Shown: in pieces, positions 36,710 to 46,569 of the stretch
Layout of the letters: every line of letters begins with the position of its first letter
Numbering within the stretch: the stretch's first letter is position 1
Translations under genes and position numbers: made by a program
Notes under the pieces: generated by a model
What the model was told of the DNA's origin: nothing
The model's database searches: none
What the model saw: only the letters and a program-made list of their open reading frames with translations
NCBI GenBank assembly: GCA_021234155.1
Contig: JAJEKV010000005.1
Span: 23,141,584 to 23,205,583, forward strand
Direction of reading: 5' to 3'
DNA: 64,000 bases
From: Isoetes taiwanensis
Taxonomy: Eukaryota; Streptophyta; Lycopodiopsida; Isoetales; Isoetaceae

Positions 36710-38270
36710 TTACAAACCACAAACTGACTATAATAATAAAGCAGAAAGACTTCTTTGGGAAAATGAGTGTTCTAAACTCTTTTATGTCGCATCATTACTG
36801 TTTCTTTGATATGTAGCAAGTCATTGACTAATATTAGGGCCACAATTTGCTGCCAAAAATGATACAAATGCAAGCTTTGCAGGCATACAAATGTGCAAAA
36901 CTTCCTGCAAATGTGCACTTACCTGTTAGCTTCAATAAAAAGCAAAGCCTGCTAAAGCAAATAACAAGAAACACACAGCCATTTACATATACATGCGTTG
37001 AGACTTTAATAATGCTGTAATCAACAATGCTTTCTTTAATAAGAATTCTGTAAAAAAACAAATTTATTCTAAATGGCAGCCACTTCTTTCATATTGCTCA
37101 ACCTTTGAAAAGTTTTAATATGAAATTCTTGGCCACAGTTAGATGGCTTTGCTGCTCATATCTAAAATTTATCTTATCTGGGAACCAAAAAATTCTCTCA
37201 GGTCTTCACAAATCCGACTCCAAAGAATGGATTTAAAAGGTTCCACCAAAGCTAAAATAAAGGGGTGAAGCAAATCGAATGCCAAGGCTAAAGAAAAAAT
37301 TGTAATAGTCTATGTTGCATAACCAATCTTACTCAATAACTTCCAATCTTCAAATGGTAGCTTCCCTGTCACCCTGTCAATACATGCAGTGCAAATTCGT
37401 CCTTGAAAAATTCGAAATCCTGTTGTAACTGTTTAATTGACGCCACAATTGCAAGCCCCCAAATCGTGTTCTTGATGGAGGCGTCTGTGTGTGAACATCT
37501 GGTTCTGGAGATGCGGTGGCTAAGCTCTCAGGTGCTTCAAACGAGTTCCCCCCAAAATTCCGTCATTCTCGCCATTCGAGTTGATCGAAGTTCTTGGAGC
37601 TATTTTTGGACTAAAATTCCCACTATTTTGGATCTATTATTCGATGTTGCAAAACTAACATATTGAGCCACTATACCATGCTTTAACCCATGATTGCAAC
37701 AGTAATGCATGCACTATGAAAATGAGATCAGAGTACAATGAGACAAGAGATCTTACATTGATGGTCATGTGGAAGAACATAGCAATATAGCGGGGTTGAT
37801 CAACAGTTGTGGTGCCAATAAAAATATCATCAATTGCATGTTTGAAGAAAGAAGTAATGATCGCGAGGAGTTCATGACAAGAACGTGTAAGCACTTTGTT
37901 ACAGTTGTTGCTATCAAGAGCCTCAGAGAGGGCGTCAAGTTATTTTTGGACTATGAATTCCATGAAACTGTACCTGATCGGTTTTTGTAGAGATAAAAAC
38001 TTTTAACTCTTTAAAACATTAATTTTTAATAAATCGCTACTTGATATTAATGATACTTATCTTATTAAATGTCATCGATCCGCGTAGCGGATCGAGATTC
38101 TTGCGCAAGACGAGCATGCATGCATTTTTAGGCCGTTCATCAGATTGGGGGATCGCTATTTATTGCAGAGTTCTTCATCGACTTTTCATCGGCGCTTTCT
38201 CATCTCTCAGCAGTATCCATGGCTCCCACCCTCCCCCCCTTAAAATTGTTATTTATATGTTCATATTTGT
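36710..38270. other. Stretch without a supported gene
   Basis: Open frames at 37403-37666 and 37769-37990 have no recognised domain. A perfect 8-bp-stem hairpin, CGATCCGC-GTA-GCGGATCG, lies at about 38078-38096. Bases 38107-38260 precede the structured repeat and may belong to it. Confidence 0.45.
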
Positions 38271-38275
38271 TATAA

Positions 38276-38600
38276 TTGTCGCGTGGGACTAGCCCCTCGC
38301 TTTTTCGAGGTGTAAATATTGTTTTTTGTCGCGTGGCACACGTCACCAGCCCCTCGCTTTTCGAGGTATTTTCTCTATTGGTTTTTCTGTTGGTGATGTG
38401 CAGGTCCAGGGGTGATGCGCAACTTCGGTATTCTCTGTGGAGCGTGGGTTTTTTTTGTGGGAACGTTTAGCAGCCTTGTGTTGTCCAAGCCCCTTGCCGA
38501 GATTTTATCACTAGGGTTTTTCCTCGAAAACCCGAAAGGGCCTGCAGGGTTTTTTAATCCCGGCGATAAGCTCTCGGCAGGTACACTAGCCAACATCTGT
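38276..38600 (+). repeat. Structured repeat family, copy 1
   Basis: Two blocks of GTCGCGTGG...ACYAGCCCCTCGC followed by CGAGG (38278-38312 and 38329-38367) precede a long hairpin. The hairpin arms are 38495-38515 and 38559-38579 (GCCGAGATTTTATCACTAGG with CCCGGCGATAAGCTCTCGGC), enclosing TTTTCCTCGAAAACCCGAAA and a G/T-rich loop. An inverted copy with the same order of parts lies at 60240-60975. The element type is unknown. No ORF explains it, although one frame (PKGPAGFFNPGDKLS) is shared in part with the other copy. Confidence 0.75.
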
Positions 38601-38796
38601 AGCACACAATTTTATTTGGGGTCCAGGTGTTATAACTGGATATTCCCTATGTTTTTCATTTTTTGGGTAGCCTGCGATGTGCAGCTACCCAGTCTATACC
38701 ATTGTAGGAAAAACTACTGAGATGAATGAAAAGCCTAGAGGGATGATGTTGTTTTCATGCGAGTCGCAGAGCAAGAAACTGAATATTATTGTTCTT

Positions 38797-38992
38797 GTTT
38801 CATTTCCCTTTGCTTTATTTTTTCAATCATGTACTCATACTTAATGTTGTGCATACTTAACACCATCAAGTCTAATGCTTAGATTCTATGTGCAACATGT
38901 AATATTATTCAAAGCGCATTATGTCTCTTTCATTTTCCCTTTCTTTATTTATTCAATTCATGTGCTTCTACTTATTGTTGTGCTTACTTGGC
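38797..38992. repeat. Diverged duplication upstream of TNP2
   Basis: The stretch TTTCCCTTTGCTTTATTTTT... CATACTTAATGTTGTGC (38797-38860) recurs in diverged form at 38928-38992. These AT-rich copies lie just before the TNP2 pseudogene and could be part of the 5' region of that CACTA element. Confidence 0.5.
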
Positions 38993-40089
38993 AACTTTAT
39001 ACCTAGTCGTTAAATTTCAAACATTTATTATAATGCTTGAAAGAAATGGTTAATGGCTTAAAAGTAAGGGTATGCTTGACATATTGGATAAACGGTTCTT
39101 TTGGTGTAGGTACCAGATGCTCCTCGTATATCAAAGTTCTACCATGATGATATGGAAAAGATTGCACGAGGAAATCCTATAGTTAGTAGGAATGTGGAAC
39201 AAAATACTGGTCATGCTTATGATGAGACGACTCAAGATTTGTTGTACGAGCATGCTCAATTTGAGCTTTTCATGCAAGGCATTGATAATGACATTGACAA
39301 ACAAGATATGCACGCTCCTGAGGTTGATGAAGTCATTGAGGTAGATCCAGCTGAATACCTTGATGATCAGATAATCCAGGATGCCAAAACAAAATTATAC
39401 GAGGGTTGCAAAATATCGAGATTGACATTTAACCTATGCCTCCTCAACTTGCAAGGGCAATATAAGATATCAAATGTTGCAGTTGATGCAATATTAAGGT
39501 TCTTCCTTCCCTTCCCAACTCTTAATTCTCGAACATATAAAATTTTACTGTTTATCTTTGTTGGCTTAATCATCATATATTTGTGTATGCAGACATATTT
39601 GCAAAATATTGCCTCCTGAAAACAAGGTTCCGTCTGGTTGTTCTGAAGCACATAAGCTCATAAAGGCGCTTGGTTTTGAGTATGAGAATATCTATGTATG
39701 TCCAAACGAGTGTATCTTATATTATAAGGACACCAAGGATATGGTTCATTGTCCTAAATGTAACGAGTCGAGGTATCGTAACGACGTCCAAGGCTCGACC
39801 ATTCCATGCAAGGTATTGCGGTATTTTCCTATAATTTCTAGACTTAAACACATCTTTAGGACAAAGGAGATTGCTGCCTTGATGGGTTGGCATGTGAATA
39901 ACTGTAGTTCTGATGGAGTTATGCGCATTCCCGTTGATTCAGAGGCATGGAGATTTATAAATAACAGATAGTCCGAATTTCAAAATGAACCGACATATTC
40001 ACTTTGATCTCGCAACAGATGGTTTCAATCCTTTTTCCCAACGGACAGCCTCGTGGTCCACATGGCCAGTCATGCTTGTAAACTACAAC

Positions 40090-40843
40090 CATGGAATAAA
40101 TTACTACTCCTATATTTTTAGTATAGCCACATAGGTTTAGCTAAACTACCTTCGAATTGGAGCTAGAAGTTTCTAACACTTGGCTAAACTAAATGGTTTT
40201 TCTCCATCATGGTTTCTTGCCTTTGGCTAAACTTTCACAAAATGTAGGTCAAATATTAGCCATCACACTATCCTTATTTTAAAATATTCAAGCCTTTGGA
40301 CAAAGACATTGAACTTATTGTTATTACAATGTAATTCAATATAGAAAAATAAGTGGCGCAATTATAATCATTCTTATAACTTCCTTAATATAATAATAAA
40401 ATAAAAGATATAAATTGACGCATAATCATATACGCACATGTTCAAAGCTCAAGGAAAACGTTTAGTGTTCCTTGTAGCTGTGTTCCTCCCTCTAATAATT
40501 AACTTCATACTTGAAATAAGAAGTTTCTACTTCAACTTCGTACTTGAGACAAGTTCTTTAGTGATTTCCTAAAGTTCCTATATATCTTGGTGTCGGCTAC
40601 TAGGCTAATCCATCCATTTTCCCAAGTCCACTCTTTCTTAAGTTTGGCTAATTGTTGTCCTGGAGGAGTTGTCTGGAGGTGGAGGTTTCGCTATTCGATC
40701 TAAAAACTCACTTAGTCGGCAAAAAAATTGGGCTAAAATTTTCTTTTTTTGGGCAATTTTTCCCATTTACTTTAGCCATTTTTCTTGGCAAAAATGCTAC
40801 AAAATAGCCATTTGGCTAACCTTAGCCGTTATTTTATTCCATG
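40090..40843. mobile_element. hAT-like MITE, 754 bp
   Basis: The ends CATGGAATAAA and TTTATTCCATG are perfect 11-bp inverted repeats. ACTACAAC flanks both sides (40082-40089 and 40844-40851), an 8-bp duplication typical of hAT. Removing the element with one copy joins MLVNYN directly to IPPHEP in the TNP2 frame. Many TTTGGCTAA-type motifs in both orientations lie near both ends (40130-40260 and 40650-40830), as in hAT subterminal regions. It has no coding capacity. hAT ends are often CAGG- or TAGG-like, so the class rests mainly on the TSD. Confidence 0.88.
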
Positions 40844-41394
40844 ACTACAACATCCCTCCACATGAGCCCATCAAACGGGGTCATATCATCTTGAACATGA
40901 TAATTCCAGGTTTGTACAATTCATTTAGTCCTATTAGGAATACATTTTATTTTATATAATATGTAGTGGCAGTCTTTAATAATGCTGAGTCTTGATATTG
41001 CAGGCCCTTCACAACCTAAAATTTTTGATGTATATCTATCACCCTTAATTGACGACTTGAAAACTCTATCGAGTGGTGTTCCCATGGTAGATATCTCTAA
41101 GAGAATATCTATGGAGCAAAGATTTACACTGAAGGCTATATTAATGTGGACAATGCATGACTATCCTGGTCTTAGCGTATGTAACGGTATCTCCTTGTTC
41201 TTGTTATTTATTTTGAGGGCATTTTTTATATGAAAATTGCATCAATAATGCAAATTATTTTTATGTCTATAGGTCTATAAACTAAAGTTCAATATGCTTG
41301 TGTATGTTGTGGTGACCAAATCACATCAAAATACTGTGGTTCATTGAAGAAACATGTACACGAGGGCCATGAAAGATTTTTACCAATGGATCAT

Positions 41395-43190
41395 TGCTGC
41401 CATATTTTGGCAGCATAGAAGAGCTATGCACACAATCTACACATTTTTGTCTAACTCTTGGCTAAAACATGTGTGCAAGTACGAAAAGCATGAAGACTCT
41501 CATCTTTGAAGATCACAAGTTGACACCTTTGTTGAAGAACCAACGGAAGGACATTCATTGGATATCATGCAAGTATGGCAAGGAGGAAGAGATTCAAGCA
41601 AGCATAGTTAAGAATGAAGATTGGAAGACCCCTCAAGATTACTTGGTATGTGGCTAGTTTCAAATCATTTTGTCATGAGATCTATTTCGCAAGGCTTCTT
41701 ACATAACCTTACCACCTCAATTTCCATCCATGAACATCATACATGATCCATAATTCATGTTTTTCTTGCCTTAACATCATATTCCCTAGCCAAAGTTGGC
41801 AAAGAGTCTTTTTTCTAGTCAAAACACATCATTCATACATCACACACCCACCATCTTCAAAAAAGCAAAAAATTCCACCCAATTTGGCTATTTCTATGGT
41901 CTAAGTTCATCTTCTATCTCTAGAACTTAAGCTAGAGAGGGAAAGTGCATGTTTTCCTCAAACAAGCATGGAGAAATAAAACGTCCAAGATATTGCATAA
42001 AGGATCCATGGTTATGTGCACTAGTGCCAAATTGTCCACATCATCATAAAAAATGCCAAGTACCATCCACTTCATCACTCAAGCATGTCCATGTCATCAT
42101 ACACATGTCACCTACCACAAAATTCTTTTATTTTTCTATTTTTTGACCTAAGTAAAGTCATTTTGATACCCTAGGTGACATGTCATCACTTCATGGTGCC
42201 ACATCACCCCTTCCACATCATCATACACATGTCATCCACATCACCTCCACTCCATAAAAAGTTTTGACTAGAAAAAAATCATTTTGGCACCTTGCTTGAC
42301 ACATCATCGCCCCATAATGCCATGTCATCACTCATTTGCCAAATCATCCCACCAACTTGCCACATCATCAAATTTAACCCCCATTTTGAGTCAAAAAGTC
42401 AAATGCTCTTTTTTGCAGAAAGATTCTCCCTTCTTGTAGAGCATAAAAAAGATTCCTTGTGAAAAAAAGAATTTTTGAAAAAGACCCCATATTGACCTTC
42501 ATTTTTGAGTTCTTGGGATTTGTGCCAAGTTTGAAAAAAAAAAATGTTTCTTGTCTACTCCTCCTTTGGACTAGTCACTCCCCCATCCAATCTCCCCCTG
42601 CCACGTGGTACACTCGGGCGTGTGGAGCGCAGCATGCCAGAAATATCAGGAGTTGTCGAGTTAAAAAAATATCATTAAAATTTGATCTGCCAAAAACTAG
42701 CTTGCTATTTTGGCTTTGTGACAGTCTTTGTGCAAAAAATTGAATTTCAGGGTATTCTAGCATATTTCTCTGCCAGAAAGCTTGATGATCCTTGTGTGCA
42801 GACCTGTCAGAGATAGATCAAGTGTCAGAAGTTGAAAAAGACTCATACTTTTAGAGTTGCAAAATTCAGCTCACTGCCAGGGATATTGACCAAGTTTTGA
42901 CTTGGCCAGGACTGCAAATTTGAGACATCTCTGCAAATTATTAGCAACTGACTTTTGGCCCCAAATTCCTTTAGCCTTGAGCAGTCTTATGAATGGAAAT
43001 CATGTCAGAGTTCGAGCTGCCTTGCAAATGGCATCATTCTTGCTGAGGCAGTCTTTTTATTTTGGGAAAGTAGTGCTAATTCATTCTTTAGGCTTTCTTT
43101 TTGCAATTTTCTTGCACAGAGTGGTTGCCTGAAGCAATCTGGAGGTTCTAAGCCATTGAGGTTGAAGGTTTACCAGGAACACCTTCAACA
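41395..43190 (+). mobile_element. Solo LTR of gypsy family A, 1,796 bp
   Basis: It starts TGCTGCCATATTTTGGCAGCA and ends ACACCTTCAACA. ATCAT is duplicated on both sides (41390-41394 and 43191-43195). It lies inside the TNP2 gene, whose frame resumes beyond it. It is related throughout to the LTR at 2827-5627 but lacks about 0.9-1.0 kb that sits at 4110-5050 there. A lone LTR with a TSD is the usual result of recombination between the two LTRs of a full element. CACATCATCA-rich sequence lies at 42010-42370. Confidence 0.92.
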
Positions 43191-43916
43191 ATCATTCATT
43201 ATGTACGGGAGCCCTAGCAAAAATAGATACTCCAAAGTGCATGACCATAAGAGATTGCTTCGATCAATGGGAACGCGCAGAAGACAAGGCATGGAAAGAT
43301 GCTGAACATGCAAGCGACATTTATGAAGGTCATGATGACATCATTGTCACTCCTCCAAATGGCATGAAACGATTATCTATACTATTTGAGTTACCATACT
43401 GGAGGGAGTTGAAGTGCACGGCTTTATTGGATCTAATGCATATCATGAAAATTATTTCAGATTCTCTATGGCAGCACATCACAGGGGAGAAAGATAGTGT
43501 TGCTTCTCGACAAGATTGTTTATTATTAGAGCGACATCATAATGAAATCTAAAGAATAAAAAATCTCCTCCGCCATGGGTTTTGACTAAAAAGAACTTGG
43601 ATATTGTGCGAGAGTCTACTAAAGAAGTGAAGATGCCAATCGGGTACTGCTCCTCATTTAAAAGGTACTGGGCAAAGAAGGCCAATAAGTTAGCCGGATT
43701 AAAGTCCCATGACTACCACAAGCTGTTAACAGTAAGTTACTATAATATGAGTATATATGTCATACAGTTTATTGACCTCTGCTTTTTTAATTATTGTTTT
43801 TCTTTGTCCTTGCCCTATTGTAGGAGATTTTACCTATGGTTCTACATGATAGGCTGCCTTCTAAAGTTTGCGGGCCTATTTTCAAATTGGCTAAGCGAGC
43901 TCGAAATGCTATTTTG

Positions 43917-44284
43917 ACTTCGAACACGAGTTCAAAGCATCCAAGTTACTCTAGGGACCAACTTCCATGACCAATAGAGCTAATCTCTACTCGATATGAG
44001 CAACTAGTGGACCTCTCATGCAATGCACTCCTTGCCTAGTGTGCTAATCTAAACATAGCATGTACTAGGCAAGCCAGGCATTTGATTGATTGTCTACTCC
44101 CTAAACATGTGTTGAAGGTTGACTCTGGCCGTCTGGATGCAAGCGCGGAGCCAAACTATCATGTCGTGCCTTCTAGCATGCCCGGTCGCACAATGTCTAG
44201 CTTGTTACGAACCATTTCGATGACACAACTTTGGAACCGGTGTTTAGGAAGGTGTTCTTTCTTCTCGCTCTTCAGGTCTCTCTT
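43917..44284. other. Sequence after TNP2, no clear gene
   Basis: Bases 43917-43965 (TTTGACTTCGAACACGAG..., CATCCAAGTTACTCTAGGGAC) resemble part of the tandem unit that follows at 44290-45110, so the array may start here in decayed form. No ORF is supported. Confidence 0.4.
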
Positions 44285-45110
44285 CATACCCTTGAAGAAA
44301 CTCTGCATGTAAGCTCTCGACCATTTCAGAGGCAAAAAAGGATGCCAAAACCTAAATCCTATAGATTTAGTAGGGTTTAAATGCCACAGTACCAAAACCA
44401 CGCAATTTCCTAATCCCATTGATGAAATGGAAGTTCATGTCCAAGAAACATCTCCGAGAATTAAAGTTGGACATCCACTGCACAGATGTGCCAAACTCCA
44501 AATTCCCCCTTTCTCACGTAGGGGCATAACGAAGAAATGGCGTGTTCCTCTAGTTCGACCACTTCAACAAGCCCTGAATGTGGTTTTGACTCTATGCATG
44601 AGTAAAAAACATCCAATTTACTTTAGGGACTATGCATGCAAACTCTCGACCACTTTAGAGGCAGGGAAGTTTGCTAAAACCTGAACCCTACAGGTTAGTA
44701 GGGTTTAAGCATCGGGGCACCAAAATAGCTTCATCTGCTAATCCCACCGTTCAAATGTTAGCTCATGTCCCATGAAACGTCCCCCAAAAGAAAAAATGAA
44801 TATCTACCGCACGGATGTGCCAAGCCCCAAATTTTGCCTTTTCCAAAAAGGGCACGACGATGAAATGGCGTGTTCCTCCAATTCGACCACTCTAGCAAGC
44901 TCTGAATGCGGTTTTGACTCTGTGCATGAGTCAAAAACATGCAATTTACTTTAAGAACTATGCATGCAAACTCTCGACCACTAGGCAGGGAAAGCTGCCA
45001 AAATCTAAACCCTACAGATTAGTAGGGTTTTAGTATCGGGGCACCAAAACAACTTCATCTGCTAATCCCACTGTTCAAATGTTAGCTCATGTTCCATGAA
45101 ATGCGACCAT
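44285..45110. repeat. Tandem repeat, about 330-bp unit, 2.5-3 copies
   Basis: CTCTCGACCA recurs at about 44309, 44644 and 44971 (spacing about 335 and 327). GAAATGGCGTGTTCCTC recurs at about 44534 and 44861, and TTAGTAGGGTTT at about 44377, 44696 and 45020. The copies are diverged by substitutions and small gaps. They lie downstream of the TNP2 gene and may be part of the 3' region of the CACTA element. Confidence 0.85.
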
Positions 45111-45143
45111 ACGGGTATCCATGAAATGCGACCATACGGGTAT
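45094..45143. repeat. Perfect 25-bp tandem duplication
   Basis: CCATGAAATGCGACCATACG plus GGTAT occurs twice back to back (45094-45118 and 45119-45143), at the edge of the larger tandem array. Confidence 0.95.
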
Positions 45144-46512
45144 TATACTCATGTGTACAAAGATGGCCGTCACACGAATACAGAAGGGTAGCTGTATGGG
45201 GCAGGGCTCGAGCTTGCAACTCTCTAATTGCAAGCCATATATCTTTGACAACTGAAATACCTATATTCCCTTAGGACATTACCTTATATGCATACCTATT
45301 TCCAGGAGGTTCTGAAACATTCCAGAACCTAGGAGCATGTACGAACTTGGCACGATCTCATCCATTGGAGTAATATGATCCCATTCAACCATTTTGGTTC
45401 AACGCCAGTCTTGAGAGTTCTAGCTCAAGCCCTTGTATTCTGCTCTGATTTATCAAGTATTTCCGATGTTCCAGCGTATTCATTGCATATCTTTCATATA
45501 TTTCTCACGTATTTTTCCTTGTTTTCGCGTAGGTTCATGGCAACTTCTATATTGTATGGGGATGCTATTTGGTTTGCCATTCTGGCACACACGAGATTCA
45601 CTCTCGATGTGCTAGAATGGCAAAGCTATTGATGCAATTGCCTAAAGACATTAAGCATAGGAACCATGCCCTAAAACAAAAACAATGTGGCATATTGGTA
45701 AGAGAGAGAAAAAAAATGCTAGATTAATACAACAACTAAATCTAAATTGCAGTTTGCAGCATCAGATGGCCAACATAAGTTGAACCTGCACCAGAATACT
45801 TGAATACAACAATAAACAACACTACGAATTACATATCTGTATAATGATGTCCACTTCCACCTTTTTCCAATCGTTGATAAGGTTATAGGTATTCCAAAGA
45901 TCTATACATTACAAGAGGGACTTAACGTAGTCTGCCATGCCACCTTCACCCTTGCCTCCACTCGAGGGTAGAATAAATCCCCTGAGCATTTTTGTCACGT
46001 ATACCAAACCATCGGCCATTTGCCACATGCTTTGCCATAATCAATATTTTATTTGTATAACGACATTTTAAAAGACCTTTTTGACATATATTCAGCAAGG
46101 GAAAACTACCAAAGTGTTGTGTTAAATTCTCAAAAATGCCCTCCGAACCAAGGGCATTTTGTGGGTAATTAAAGTTAAAAGTTATCTTTGCCAACATTCA
46201 TCTTCTTTTTATTTCCTTAATAAATTTTAATTACAAACAATATAAATTAAAAATAGAGTCTTTCTAACGAGATAAAATTCATCTAAACCACGTTTAAAAT
46301 TCACAAGTTAATGCTCTTATCTAAAAGATAATGGGCCCGCACCTTACGCAGGGTAAGGGCCTGGCGAGCCCACAAGGGCAAGCCTAGTCTGCACCCATTC
46401 TCCCGCGTAATATTCAAGTGGAGACAAATTTCCATCGTTCGATGCAAGAAAGTGACACGTGGCAGCCAGATCTTTCTCCAATTTTGCACGCGACGAAGCG
46501 CAGGCCATTATA
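45144..46512. other. Stretch without a supported gene
   Basis: AT-rich sequence with short non-conserved open frames. At 46324-46516, GATAATGGGCCC and its near complement GGCCATTATATC bound a GC-rich segment with a TGACACGTGGCA motif. This could be a small inverted-repeat element that touches the proposed Helitron 5' end. Confidence 0.4.
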
Positions 46513-46569
46513 TCTTAACATATATAAAGATTAGTAGGTTGATTCAGAATTTTGACACCTCAGCTAATT

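Larger units (their letters stand above)
39110..43916 (+). pseudogene. CACTA (En/Spm) transposase TNP2, interrupted
   Basis: The recognised order follows the TNP2 family (Transposase_21). KLYEGCKISRLTFNLCLLNL comes first, then a 94-bp intron at 39499-39592. Then KILPPENKVPSGCSEAHKLI, YENIYVCPNECILYYKD, HCPKCNESRYR, PCKVLRYFPIISRLKHIF, HFDLATDGFNPFSQRTASWS and TWPVMLVNYN follow. A MITE (40090-40843) interrupts before IPPHEPIKRG and LNMIIPG; a 94-bp intron (40910-41003) precedes FDVYLSPLIDDLKTLSSGV. After GHERFLPMDH the solo LTR (41395-43190) intervenes. Then RLSILFELPYWRELKCTALL, DLMHIMKIISD, LKSHDYHKLLT, an intron of about 90 bp (from 43732) and EILPMVLHDRLPSKVCGPI complete it. Stops at 39969 and 43550 and a frameshift near 39995 also kill it. 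CACTA termini were not found. Confidence 0.93.

Noticed and set aside
38060-38110. Helitron 3' end at the GATCCGC/GCGGATC hairpin
   Set aside because: No CTRR motif follows within about 12 bases, so it was kept only as an observation.
46324-46516. Small element bounded by GATAATGGGCCC and GGCCATTATATC
   Set aside because: Inverted ends are imperfect and no target duplication could be found; it also overlaps the proposed Helitron start, so I did not call it separately.
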